Source of the DNA: Glossina fuscipes
Lineage: Eukaryota; Arthropoda; Insecta; Diptera; Glossinidae
Reading direction: 5' to 3'
DNA: 64,000 nucleotides
Assembly: GCF_014805625.2 (NCBI RefSeq)
Contig: NW_023998526.1
Span: 39,237-103,236 of the forward strand
Shown: piece by piece, positions 1 through 11,616 of the stretch
How positions within the stretch are numbered: position 1 is the stretch's first letter
Layout: each line of letters starts with the position of its first letter
Made by a program: the position numbers and the translations under genes
The notes under the pieces: model-generated
Seen by the model: the letters and a program-made list of their open reading frames with translations, nothing else
The model's database searches: none
Told to the model about the DNA's origin: nothing

Positions 1-1300
1 GATGGCCAGTAAGATGGCCTTGTAAGATTTCAAGTCATTATTATTATTCAAGAATGAATCAAGCTGGTTCTTCATGATATGCTCCGTAGCTTTGGAGAGA
101 CAGGGTAGGATGGTAATCGGCCGAGAAATATTATGTGCAAAACAAAAGCTCTGTGTAGGAATGGAGGTCATTAGTACAATATTCACGACCGGTTGTAGAT
201 GGTTAGATGTGTAAGGAAAGATCAAGTCACCAAGTTTGAAAGAGAATCCAACCGAAATGGACCTTATTTTTCAAACAGCGCTATAAAGAATGTTTTCACC
301 CATATTCAGGAATGAGAGAGAGAGAGAGTGAAAGAGAGTTCTCTATCCCTAGAATTATTGACAGAAATCTGTGAATAGCGGCCATTTGGTTGATTTTGCG
401 CGAAAAATGCATTAATAGCGTTTACATTTACCTTATTAGGATCACTACCATTACTTCCCATTATGCCTTCACTTTGAAACATGTGCCGCATTAGAAATTC
501 GTATATCCGTCCTTTCCTTTCTCATTACATACTTATGCTATAGATTCGCCGATCTACAGCATCAAGGGATCGAATATAGTATTCGCAGACAATGTCTCTG
601 AGGGATCTTTCACACGAGATGTTACATGAATAGGCCCAGTTAAAACTATCATTGCAATATTTAGAATCACGGAAAAAAGGGGTATGTTGTGCAGTCTACT
701 GTTTAGAAAGTTGAAAGTCAATGCAATTTGAAAAATATATGGGACTAAAATCAACTTCTCGTAAATAACTATAGATTGCGTTAATATTGATGTTGTTATT
801 AGACAGAAAGCAATAATGAAATGAACGTATGATGCGAGAAACCAGTGAAAAGAGCTGGACAATGTTATACAAACGTGAGATACTCATTTTTCAAAAAGTA
901 ATCGATAAATGTAGCGGATTGTTGGGAATATTGAAATGATTCGTAAACAATTCTGTTTACAACAGAGCACATGGCTCGTAGTTTGAGGATATCGCCCTGG
1001 TGACATGAATCGCAATTAAAATCCTCAGTTATTAAAATTCAAAAAGAGATTCACATCTTCCCTTGTCTATGCCTCGAAAAACTGTCTTATAGTGCAGTTT
1101 AGACGAGATGTATAGGGCAACTACTTCAGCTCTGAACACTGGTCGGTCATTTCTAGATAAATTATACCCTGAAAAAGTTACAGCCGCGTCAGAAAAGAAG
1201 CGCTTTAGTGACGTTTCACTTATAGCAAAAATGTCAAAGATAATAGGCTCAAGAAGATTTTCACGTTTACCAAGTTTCGTAGCTCTGGCGTAGAAGAACT
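1..1300 (-). pseudogene. Jockey-like non-LTR retrotransposon remnant (endonuclease to start of RT), cut by window edge
   Basis: Reading the minus strand from about 1293, the translation resembles the start of an apurinic-type endonuclease: DIFAISETSLK, then a GYNLSRNDR-like stretch. Around 850-520 there are worn endonuclease pieces such as FFRDSKY. Near 490-400 lies the linker before RT (DPNKVNVNAINAFF). At 240-1 comes the first RT motif, RPITILPCLSK. The pieces lie in all three frames with stops between them, so the copy is dead. Such elements move by target-primed reverse transcription. The rest of RT would lie left of the window. Clade assignment to Jockey is inference from motif wording. 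Confidence 0.65.
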
Positions 1301-4300
1301 GATACTCTGGTAGTTCTAAGGTGCAATGTGAAGATTAATATTATACTCGCGGCACCTCCGAAAGAATTTGTTTCTGGCAATTGGACCTAAATTCGCGCCC
1401 ACGGGTTTTAACATGAGCCAGACGATTATTAAAAAAATTCAGCACAACTATGTAAGCTGTGAATTGGAGAGGTTATTGAAAGAAACTCACCAAATCAGGT
1501 TTACTTAATTAAATTTATGAAGGTTATAATTTCGTATGTGTTGCAAATTTCACTTAAATGTTATGCCTACGATGTTACAATTCATTACACAAGAAAACCA
1601 ATTACAATAGATTTACGAGTAAAGGGTGACATATAATAAGAGCGATGAACAAGATGTTGGAGTGCCATTATTAGTTGTAAGACTTGCTTTGGGCAAATTC
1701 TTGACGAAGATCTTGATTTTGGTAATTTTACCATTCCTCTCCATCTTGTTGAAAAACATTTTAGCTTCAGGTAAAGTGGTGCCAAAAGTTCATTGATATA
1801 GATTACAGAACGGTTCTCACAACCAACTATCATGGAAAGAACCTCGTTCGTGTGGTAAGGTAGTTTTTCCATCTATTTAGCCGCTTATTTAGGTAAGTGC
1901 ATTAGTTAATGTCTCTGTTCGAAACATTTACATTTTTTTTATGTGCACCGGTAGATTCGCAAGTTGAGCCGGCAAGTTTGATACGATAATGTCAATACGC
2001 CTACAATATTGAAAAATCCATGCTTCCAAAGTTTTCCTAAAAAAAAGGTGAAAGTCACAGCAGCAGTTACCTGCTTACATGATTACCTCCCTGGGCACTA
2101 ATTACGTATCTTTCATTACCCCTCAGGCGCTTCTACGGCGAAAGATAGATAGTCCCCTTTCTTTGCTTTATGTGTCATTATCGTATCCTATTCGTTTGGT
2201 AGGTTAGGTTATGTTCATCCGTGTATTTGTTAAAGGGCATGTGCTGATCTTTTAATTGTAACAGTTTGAGGAGTGCCAAAAATATAGAACCTCTCCCACA
2301 TCTCACAAGCTAACTAGCTGAGCAAAGGCATGTACGTCGGTGTCGTATTCCTTTAACCCTCCTAAGGAGCCACTCCCGAGTTTCTCTAAAATTAAATGCA
2401 GTTTTTTATAGGCAGACAGGAAGGGTATAGAGAAGGTATTGAAAAAGAATTCAAAGTTTAATACACTCTAATGTCGGATAAACGCAGTCGATTTTATCCA
2501 CTTTTGTGCAGGCTCTACAGCATCGCCTATAGAGAATGCGTTCAAACTATTGTACATTTGTCTGCTACAGTTTAGTGGTACTGTGGGCGTGCTCTGCAAC
2601 CGATTTGGACCATTTTCAAAACCAATCTGTATGCAAGAGCTTCCAATGTTTCTGCTAGTTTTGAAGCTAGTAGCTTTATTTTTGCAACCAGGAGAATGTT
2701 CATAATAGGCATTACACAGGTAGACATAATTAGGTCGTTTCAGAATTTAATACTGATAATGAATATATAATTGTCTGGAAAAACCGAGGAGTCGTCACCT
2801 TAACCTTAATTAACTCCTTCGGAGAAGAAATGAGCGCTTTTTCGGAGACATACTCACAATCCAAAATATTTCATCTCACTAACACATATTCCTGCGATGT
2901 AAAGACTAGTTCCTGATTCGGAGTTTGTTTTCCTACGGTTAAAATACAAAATTTACCGAGAAATTGTTCACAGCACCTTAAAAACATAGATCAGCGCTTT
3001 GAAAACGCTTGAAGAACTCACATCAACTAGTAAAAGAAAATGTTGGTAAGAAGTACATAGAATGAAGTAATGAATGAAATAAAGAACATGGAATTGCAGC
3101 TATACAAAAAGTCCTAGGTGCATAATGCCTTATAGTGACGCTATCTCAATCCTTTGCGATGGAAATTTCATTGTTTAAAAATATCTTAGAGCCTCTCTTT
3201 ATGTGATGATATCAATAGCTTGAAGTCCATCTGGGTTTTGCCAAAAAACAACAATCGTTGCACTGTTTTGGAACAGACCACCATTCAAAGCGACCTCTGC
3301 ATTTTAAGTAACGGAAGGCCATCAACAGTTGATCATTTCTCCGATTTTTTCCCCGTATTGAATAGCATTCCACGAGAAATGTTGACCCTACGTAGGCGAT
3401 GTACACATTTCAACAAAAGACAAAGGTAACACGAAAGCAATCAACATCCTCCAATTTATTGCGAGAAAGATGTCAACTCTCCAGACGAATAAATTTCAAA
3501 ACAAAATTCGTAAAATTTCGCATTTTTAGAAATCGTCTATGTGATGCAAGAAATCGACTAATGCAAATTAATAACTTATCAACACAAACTATATAGACAC
3601 TCAACGTTCTCGAGCTCACGTCCTCTAACAAATAGCGTTGAAAAGTAAAGCATCTTCAGTTTAGAAGTTCCATTTTAACATCATGCGATTCGTTGCTCGA
3701 AAAACCGAGACGCATGTTAATATTCTTGTTTAACTTAGCAAAATTCTGGTTTTAAGCAATATTGACTATGGTCTGTAAATCAAATTTTTGCATTCTTAAA
3801 CCGAACAATCATCACAATATCTTGGCTGGAAATGGTCTTCAGAATATAGACTTTATGAATTGAAAGTTAGAATTATCTCCTAGCTTCTTAGCTCCAACAA
3901 GTCTACTCTTGGCGAAGATGTGAAAAAGGCTATTATTGTCAAGAAAATTAACAGATCACACTTCGCAATTGATTATTGTTTCCATGTTGCAAAGAAATTG
4001 GACACTTTCCTAAAACTTTCCCGCGATTTTGGTCTTAAACCGCTTGGATTTTGGAAAACTGCTGCTATAGCGTTTTTCTCTCTATGTATGTAAAATAGGA
4101 TTGCCCAAATTAAGTTTTCAGAAACTTCATTGAACAAGAAACTTAAGGCGACTTTTGGCATCTCCTCTATAGTTCATGCTCAGCCACTTGCCTATGCCGA
4201 GATAGATGCTTCAGGACAAGTTCTGCTTGATCGTATACTTCACGAAATTGACTCAACTTTCACAAACGAAGGCAGCACTTCAAGTTGTGAACCTTGCCTA

Positions 4301-6515
4301 TGACTGAAGCGTACATGCCGTAGCTGAGCTAGATGTTGAGTGGGTTCTATATTTTGCTCACGGACACTCCTAGGACGGTTACAACCAATAATTTACGTAC
4401 TTGCCACTTAATTGAATGCCGGACGTACGAAACCCTAACTACCGAAAGGGTAACCTAGCCCGTCTTCCTGAGTTCTCGAAGACCGCATTAATGTCTAAAT
4501 TTCATAATAATAAAAAAATCGTTTAACTTACATCACATAAGTAACATGTTTTTAATCCAGTTTATTTGTTAATGAGTTAAAATAATTATATATACAATAA
4601 TTTGGATATATGGTGTTAATAATAAAAGGAAGTGGATATCCATATACCTGGAAAATGAATCCATATAATGTCCGAATATGTAACTACAATATATATAGAT
4701 ATAAACAAGAGAAAAAATAACAGAAAAATATACTACAATCAATACAACGCAATAGATTTAATAGTTCTTTTTGTTTATGCTGAAGCTAAATACCTCATAG
4801 ATTGGCGATCTTTGAGTGTGACTCTACTTGCCTTCCGCAAATATTCTGCTTTTAGAAGCAAATTACCATTACCTACGTTCATCGTGACATTTTTAGTCCA
4901 TTAATTAGTGTTCCGTTAAGTTTCTGCAGTTGTTACTTTTTTTGACTGTCACCGCTTCATGACGTAGGTAAGGCGCCATGAATATGTACTTGCTTTTCCC
5001 TTTTCTTTAGAATTTTGTTTCTTAGAAAATCAACTAATTCTCATGAAAACTCTAATTATTTGTTGTATACGGAATCTTTGTAACAATACGAATGCAATAT
5101 GGATGAGCGACTACTTGTTGCAATGTATTTGAGCTTCGAATTTGATAACTTGAGAGAGTAATTAAATGATACATATCGACAGCAATTTGCGCAGCAAAAT
5201 TATTAAGTCCTAGCCAAAAGAGAGATTAAAAAACTAAAATGAGAAAATTTAAAAAAATTTTTACAGCAAGCACGCTCACTATGATAGAAATATTTGTGTG
5301 CGGTTGTCCGAACGTTTGCTTCAACAGTTATATGTAGGGGCATAAACCATTAGAAATAAAAACACCTGTAAAATCAATGGGTGGTATACAGGTTGCAATG
5401 GGTGGTATACAGATTAGAATTAAAAACAAGTTTTTTAATCTGTTTTTTTTTCTTTTTACCGGCAGTACAAAAGAAACTAGTCTGAACATAATCTGAAAGA
5501 CGTAGAACAAAACATATAGAGTATTATACTTTCAGTGAGTACACATTTCAATGAAGACGGCTATCTGTCATTGACCAAAGGCTTTCACGTGAAATTTTTT
5601 TTTAAATTAAAATTACGCATAAATATCCTTCACGCTGTTTTTATGGTTCTTGTGGTAGGTTTTGCTCATAAAACCCATTGCAGATGTGAAATATGCATGC
5701 ATTTAATATTAGTATGATTTGGCAGCACCATAGATAGCACCCAGATAATTGTACGAAGTAAAAGATATGTTCCAGTAATTATAAAACAATAAAGTTTGAT
5801 ATTTAAAGCTATACAAATTGATTTCAGCCGTGACTAGAAACCAGACAATTATTAAGGAGGAGTTGACGCGCGGAGGGCTTTGACGTCTTAAAATCCCGAT
5901 ATGTTTACCGCCTCTGTAAACGCCCAATTTATCGCTTTCAGCAGCATGAAGAGCGTGTACCCAAATAAATTTCTGCGGTGGGTATTGCCGCTTCCGCAGG
6001 AACCTTTTTGCGAAAAAAAGTCAATGAGCGCAACCACAGTTGACTGTACATTGAATTTTGAACTGTGCTTGACCATTCACTTTTGATATTTTGATTTGAA
6101 CATATTTTATGAACGGGTTTGCTTTATTTTTGAAGAATTACTAATATTTTTCTAAATATCTATTTATTGTCAAAAAATTGTTGTTATAACCATTCTTTAC
6201 CATTTCTATCTATTTCATATTAAATAGGTAGACAAAATGTTTTTCACGTTAAGATTTAGTATAGACATTTCATCAAGTCGAACTAGAGGAAGATTCTAGA
6301 GACAGTACCTCTTTTCCTATGAAAAAAAATTCTTCCGATTTAAAAAATTACCATATGACACAAAAATTTTTCCCAACTAATTTCAAAAAATGACATTTTT
6401 CGCCTGCTCAGGCTTAACACCAGCTCAAGGTTTGAATGGAGAATTTATTCGCTACTCAGAGATGTTTTCGATATGCGAAGAAACTGCACCTAATAAAGGT
6501 TAATTTTTCTTAATT
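1301..6515. other. Gene-poor AT-rich stretch
   Basis: No gene was recognised. There is one decayed open stretch (listed separately at 3884-4303) and a short direct repeat of a 16-bp unit (AATGGGTGGTATACAG) near 5378 and 5398. Other open frames are under 80 codons and show no family motif. Confidence 0.6.
3884..4303 (+). other. Unidentified decayed open reading frame, 2 x 69 codons split by one stop
   Basis: From just after a TAG at 3881 the frame is open for 69 codons to a TAA at 4091. The same frame is open for another 69 codons to a TGA at 4301. The protein is mixed hydrophilic and hydrophobic, with segments such as HFAIDYCFHVAKKLDTFLK and LKPLGFWKTAAIAFF. This length of single-frame openness is unusual for the AT-rich surroundings, so an old coding region is plausible. 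I do not recognise the family. It could be a worn transposon gene or a pseudogene exon. Confidence 0.3.
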
Positions 6516-6740
6516 AGAGAAGATTATCCGACTCCAAAAAGGGATGATTAAGCTATTTGCGTTGTTGCATTTTATAATAGTTATAAGAGATTCATTGCCA
6601 GTTTTTTAGACTATTCAAAACCCTTAAGTAAATTGTTTAGAAAAAGTACGCCCTTTGAATGATCTCAGGATTGCGAAAAGTCTCTCAGGTCCCTTAAAAA
6701 TCAACTGCTAAATCCTAAAATACTTGTGTATATCTACAAA
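6516..6740 (+). pseudogene. Ty3/gypsy pol remnant (end of RT, connection to RNase H)
   Basis: The translation contains the familiar connection-domain wording after the RT palm: AFYNSYKRFIASFLDYSKP, LSKLFRKSTPFE, then SLRSLKNQLLNPKILVY. In 17.6/297-like elements this block joins RT to RNase H. In-frame stops occur after KKG and after PFE. Its wording differs from the corresponding part of Gyp-1, so it is a different family and an older insertion lying just upstream of the Gyp-1 5' LTR. Confidence 0.7.
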
Positions 6741-6876
6741 AATTGAAAGCAGGAAGTCGACTGTAGAACAAGATTATATTATCCAAACTATGGATCCTCC
6801 TATGCTTACCTAATTCACCATGCGCTTGCCTTACTCCATTTATTCCAAGTCAATGCTCGATACTTTTTCTTCATAT

Positions 6877-7291
6877 TGTTGCGGAAATTCCAAATCTAGT
6901 TGATTTCAACTAAGTCATTTTCTAAAATAGTAATTCTTTAAAGAGAAAACAAAGCAAATATACATTAGCGAGGCGTCATGCAGCTGCAGGCCGATGAAAA
7001 TGGTTACCAAAAAAAGCAGATTAACGAAATAATAATCAAATCATAAAATTAGGTCCTAATAATATGATGGCAAAAATGTATGTAAATAGAATATTTGTGA
7101 AAAACAGTAGAGTAGAAACACAATATTTGCGTTAAGCAGTCGAAAGTATTGCCAAAAATAATTTGTAAATAACCTTACATTAAAAGAAATATAATTGTAA
7201 ATAAAAAAACTTTAAAGTGTATTTCTGTTGAACAAAATATCCGCAATCCAGTGATACGGACTGTGTTTTAGAAAAAGCGAATTTCATAACA
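6877..7291 (+). repeat. Gyp-1 5' LTR
   Basis: Starts TGTTGCGGAAAT and ends TTTCATAACA, so the ends are TGTT...AACA. It matches the reverse complement of the Gyp-2 LTR (42679-43100), the truncated 3' LTR (15892-16204) and the solo LTR (16494-16912), for instance in the block ending CCAGTGATACGGACTG. Length is 415 bp. Confidence 0.9.
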
Positions 7292-7293
7292 AC

Positions 7294-7312
7294 TGGTGTT
7301 AGAAGTGAGATC
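7294..7312 (+). other. Primer binding site for tRNA-Leu
   Basis: TGGTGTTAGAAGTGAGATC lies 2 bases after the LTR end. It is close to the complement of a eukaryotic tRNA-Leu 3' end (TGG then a TGTCAGAAGTGGGAT-like run), the usual minus-strand primer of Mdg3/blastopia-type elements. Confidence 0.7.
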
Positions 7313-7328
7313 GTGCAAACCAAGAGAA

Positions 7329-7612
7329 ATGGTGAAATTAGAAGAACTCAAAGTGGACCGGCTCAAACAGGAGCTGGGAAAAAGAAACCTTCGTGCAACT
7401 GGTACCAAAGCTGAATTAAAACAAAGACAGGTCGAACAGCTAAAAAAGACGGACAGGAGCCGTCGATACTTGAATTCGAATATAATATCGAGGGAAGGGA
7501 GCAAGCCGACAACCTGGGAGGAACAGAAAATCCAGCTACAGAAGGAGAAAAACACCGCGAAGAAAAAGGCGAAGATGGTACAAGTGTATCAAACGTTATG
7601 CAGTTTTTATAG
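7329..7612 (+). pseudogene. Gyp-1 gag, N-terminal part with SAP-like motif
   Basis: The ATG at 7329 opens MVKLEELKVDRLKQELGKR followed by GTKAELKQRQVEQL, a helix-turn-helix of SAP type (residues about 1-40). Such motifs occur at the N-terminus of gag in several insect gypsy lineages. A frame change near 7450 moves the coding to a second frame, which reads an acidic linker ending GTSVSNVMQ just before the nested LTR. Without that insertion the next residues would be the Met-Gln repeats found from 9179. Gag would form the virus-like particle core. Confidence 0.75.
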
Positions 7613-9171
7613 TGTAAGGAAGCGATTTTGCTTCCTTACGAAATACAAGTCCGTCCGCCTTAGACATTTATCACCAGCAGGCAACCCGCCAGTCCGATCT
7701 GTCCGTGCACGTCCGTGGGGGTTCAATAGAAGATAAGCAGCCCCCTCCAGCACCAAACGTAGGGTATAAAGCGCATAGCGAATATGCCTATGTAGAATCG
7801 TAATATCACACACTTATACCTTGTGAAGATAAAATCGCAACAGCACATACCTATACCTTGTACAGCTAGAATCATAATAACACACACCAAAAAGCTTAGA
7901 TCCAAGTTTCAAAATGTAATAGCGGAGTCAAGAACTCAATTAAAAGGAACAAAACTTAGAACCAAATTTCAAAATGTAATAGCGGAGTCAAGAACCCAAA
8001 TAAAAGGAAAACTCAGTTGCAAGAAATCAATATGGTAAGAACCCAAGTAGAATCTCAAAATGTTTAAGTACTCAAAGGCTAAACGCAAAGTATAATTACA
8101 AGTAAAATCCCAAAATGTTTAACAAGCATAATGGAACTTAGGTAGAAAATCTATGCATGAAAACAAACTTCAGTAAAAACCTCTATGTGTAAAAATGCGC
8201 AGAATGTGTAGCACCGTTAGGGTAAACAAAACAAGCAGAATAGAACTTAGGTAGAAAATCTATGCATGCAAAACAAACTTCAGCAAGAATCTCTATGTGT
8301 AAAAATGCGCAGAATGTGTAGCACCGTTAGGGTAAACAAAAACAAGCAGAATTGAACTTAGGTAGGGAAAGAAATAGTAAGAACATACGATAATGCATAA
8401 ACTGCATACACAAAATGTACAAGGACACGATCACACATGTAAAAACACACAAAACACATGCAAACACAGTGCACTAGCCCTCACATACCTAACGGTGATC
8501 GAATCACGCGATTTGGTGCCTGAGTGCTTAGTGAGTAAACTCTTGAACAAAACATAGTAATAAGCTATACACAAAGTACATGCAAACTCAGTGCACAAGC
8601 ACTCACATACCTAACGGTGATCGAACCACGCGATTTGGTACCTGAGTGCTTGTGAGTAGACATGTGAACAAACATAGTAATAAGTTAGATGTAAGCTGGT
8701 TAAGTTGTGTATAAGTAGGATCATGCAAGTCGCAACTGAGGTTGCGGCTGCAGCCAACCTAAGCTAAGCATACCCATAAGCATATTACCTCAACTTATGT
8801 AAACACATAGAGCATGTTGGCATTAGGACAAGCGAGTGAGACTCGGGCTATAAAAGAACAGCGCATCGCACAGACTCGTGCATTTCGGTGTCATAGCTGC
8901 CTGGAGCGTCCCGCGATATTAAAAGCGAACAGAAAGTGAAAGTCGAACGTCGTAAAAAAACGAAGATAAAACGGTAAGCGCGCAACAAAGTCGGGTCACC
9001 TCGCTGGTTCCTTTTCCTTGCCCCAGCCATTATCTACAACCTTCGCTGTACCAATAAAGCGAAGAAATCATAACACCATTCCCCCCGGAGGTCCTGATTA
9101 TTTTATTAAAATTTTCTTGCAACGGATCCTGGATTGGCTGAGTCATACCCCGCCTAAGGAAACCCGTTACA
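7613..9171. mobile_element. Solo LTR (1559 bp) of another LTR element nested in Gyp-1 gag
   Basis: The ends are TGTAAGG and CGTTACA, an inverted TGTAA/TTACA pair. It is flanked by ATAG on both sides (7609-7612 and 9172-9175), a 4-bp target duplication, and it interrupts gag exactly between NVMQ and the Met-Gln repeats. A perfect 10-bp hairpin (GTAAGGAAGC, loop GATTTT) sits at the left end (7614-7639). On the plus strand a TATA-like CTATAAAAGAAC lies near 8850 and an AATAAAG near 9052, the order expected of U3-R-U5. No internal region is present, consistent with LTR-LTR recombination. A long non-autonomous element is the alternative. Confidence 0.75.
7890..8690 (+). repeat. Three sets of tandem duplications inside the nested LTR
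   Basis: Set 1 has a period of about 60 bp (7890-8010, unit with CAAAATGTAATAGCGGAGTC). Set 2 has a period of about 109 bp (8131-8349, plus a partial third unit to about 8365, with GTGTAGCACCGTTAGGGTAA). Set 3 has a period of about 122 bp (8469-8685, with CATACCTAACGGTGATCGAA). They lie upstream of the TATA-like box, where LTR enhancers usually sit. Confidence 0.85.
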
Positions 9172-9175
9172 ATAG

Positions 9176-10297
9176 TAAATGCAACAACAAATGCAACATC
9201 AAACGCAACAAATGCAACAACAAATGCAATAACAAGCGGAACTACAAACTGAACAAATGCAACAACAAATGCAACAACAATTGCAACAGATGCAACAACA
9301 AATGCAGCAACAAACGGAACAAATGCAACAATAACTGCAACAACAAACGGAACACATAGAATCAAAAATTGACGAGAAAATATAGGAAAATCAATGCATC
9401 CTGCGAACACATATAGACGAAACACACGGGCAATTGGATGCCAGAATAAATGCGCAGGAAAAGAATGCAGACGACTTGAAAAAGGAAACGAAAGCCTTAA
9501 AAAAAGAAGTGGCTAAGCTACAAACTAACCACATAACCGCCAGCTCTATCAAAATAAAAACACTCCTATTTGACGGCACCACAAACTTTAACGCATTTAA
9601 GGTACAATTTGGTGTTGTTGCAACAAAAAATATGTGGGATGATGACGAGAAAGCAGTCGCCTTACTAATCTCCTTAAGAGGAGCAGCGGCGGAAATTATC
9701 CAGATAATCCCAGAAGGAAAAAGAACGGAATTCGCGAAAATTATGGATGCATTGGAGAGGAAATATGGTAACAAACATGTGAAGGAGGTAAGCCATCTAA
9801 AGTTGTCTTCGCGCTGCCAGAAGCTGAACGAAAGGACCCAAGATTACGCTACCGAAATCGAACGCTCGACCAATCTCGCTTATATCGGTGTGCCCAACGA
9901 CGTGCTGGAACGATTAAAAATCGACGCCTTTGTTAAAGGACTTTGTGACGCGAGGCTGAAAAAAGCTGTAAGGACGTCACCTAAAACGACGTTTACGAAA
10001 ACGCTTGGCTTCGCACTTACACAAGAAGCAGCTAGTGTGCTATGGACGTCAAGCATGAAGGTGAGACGCACGGAAATTACCAGCGAGAACGACAATTTAG
10101 ATGTGGTCTGCGCGGCGCTTCGACAAGTCCTGCGCGAAAATAAGCAAATGCCGGGTTCAAAAACACGCAAGTGTTATATCTGCGAAGACGAGGTAATATT
10201 GGGGATGGATTTTGTGGCAAAGCACGGTTTCGAACTGGATATGAAAAAGCAAGTGTTACAATGCGCTAATATGACCTTGCCATTGACTGTGGGATAA
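9176..10297 (+). pseudogene. Gyp-1 gag, central and C-terminal part, fused by deletion to protease tail
   Basis: Begins with CAACAAATG repeats that read Met-Gln repeats in the gag frame. A coiled coil follows (LDARINAQEKNADDLKK and KALKKEVAKLQ, about 9431-9530), then the capsid-like region from 9560 (LLFDGTTNFNAFKVQF, then RTQDYATEIER). It ends with the first half of a zinc knuckle (KCYIC, about 10170). At that point an internal deletion joins CYIC to EDEVILGMDFVAKHG, which in Gyp-2 lies about 390 bp further on, in the protease. The second half of the knuckle and the protease DTG are therefore missing. The frame stops at 10297. Gag packaging and maturation functions are lost. Confidence 0.85.
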
Positions 10298-11235
10298 GAC
10301 ATACAAGCCGAAATGTTACAAGTTGCAGTACAGGGACAACAGAAGATCCCTCCAAACTCCGAAGCAATAGTGTGGGCCATAGCTACCCAAGCGCTAAGGC
10401 TAAGTAAGATATGGGTTGTCGAGCCGAGTAAAGAATGTACGAAAGACAACATCATCATTGGAAAAGCGGTTGTATCACAGGTAAACAATTTAATACCAGC
10501 ACGGCTATTAAACCCAACCAGCGTTACAGCAAAAATTCACAAAGGGGACATTATAGCGCAATGCCAAAGAGCCGAATATGTAGTAAATCATCAAGCCGAA
10601 ATTCCGAAAACATGCCCAATGTTATCCCCAGAGGCAAATGGAATAGCGATCTAGATGAACAGCAGAAGAAATATGCCAAAAAGTGTTTGCTGGAACATTG
10701 GTCCATCTTTGCCGGCGGTACGGATTCGTATGGCCGTACTAAAGCACCGAAACATTCGACAACGTTCTAGAAGAATTCCACTGGCAAAAAGAGGAGAAGT
10801 GGCGGACATGATCAAAGACATGCAAGAGCGAAAAGTTATCGAACCATCGAATAGCCTTTGGTGTTCGCCAGTAGTTTTCGTTAAAAAAAATATGGGTGTA
10901 CCAGATTTTGTGTGGAGGAAGTTGAACGAAGTAACCAAGAAGGATAGCTACCCTTTGCCTAGGATCGGGGACACCTTAGATACCTTGTCCGGTTCGCAAT
11001 CGTTCTCAACCTTACATTTGAAGCGTCGGTATTGGCAGGTGGAGGTCGCCGAACATGACAAGGAAAAGACCGCGTTTTCCGCTGGCGACGGTTTATATCA
11101 GTTTACCGCAATGCCGTTGGGATTATGCAATGCGCCTGCCACATTTGAGCGCCTAATGGACTGCGTGCTAAAAGGGCTGCACTGGAAGACATGCCTAGTG
11201 TACTTGAAAGACATCATTGTCATGGGTAAAGATTT
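10298..11235 (+). pseudogene. Gyp-1 pol: protease-RT spacer and first half of reverse transcriptase
   Basis: Frames at 10313 and 10655 match the spacer and RT of Gyp-2. RT is recognisable by REVADMIKDMQERKVIEPS-type wording, [15 protein letters not shown] and YQFTAMPLGLCNAPATF. Catalytic positions are damaged: the motif-A aspartate in TLDLK, as in Gyp-2, is histidine here (TLHLKRRYW), and the YLDD box reads YLKD. The reading stops at the CR1-A insertion right after MGKD. This RT cannot be active. Confidence 0.85.
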
Positions 11236-11616
11236 ATTTATTTATTTATTTATTCATTTATTTTAATTTCCCTTATACATGAAACTCAACTAAACAAATA
11301 ACAGTCGAGTTCAATTGGCACTTAAAGCAAAACTTATATTAAATTAATAATAAAACCTGGTATAAGTACAATAAAACAAATAAGAAGGAAAAAAAGAGGA
11401 AAAAGAAAAAAATCATGTGTACAACCAGCATAGAGCCACACTTACAACCGGTACAGGACCAAATTGCAAATGAACCCCTAAGCCATCGCAAACATGCATA
11501 AGCCTAGCAACCGATAATACTTAACAACTATTCATTTTCCAATCGTAACAACCTTTAAGGATAAAAACTAGTTCAAGTAAGACATAGGTAAATCGTGCGT
11601 ATTAAACAATGGTGCT

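Noticed and set aside
7723..7905. Small minus-strand frames with hydrophobic segments in the 7.7-8.0 kb area
   Set aside because: They lie inside the nested LTR and overlap its tandem repeats. No start context or family motif.
9018..9359. Frame with repeated Cys-Asn-Asn-Lys units
   Set aside because: It is the shadow of the CAACAAATG repeat, which encodes Met-Gln repeats in the gag frame of Gyp-1. Part of it also lies in the nested LTR.
9030..9425. 131-codon minus-strand frame rich in Val/Ala/Phe resembling a membrane protein
   Set aside because: It is the antisense of the same repeat. The composition comes from the repeat, and the frame crosses the boundary of the nested LTR.
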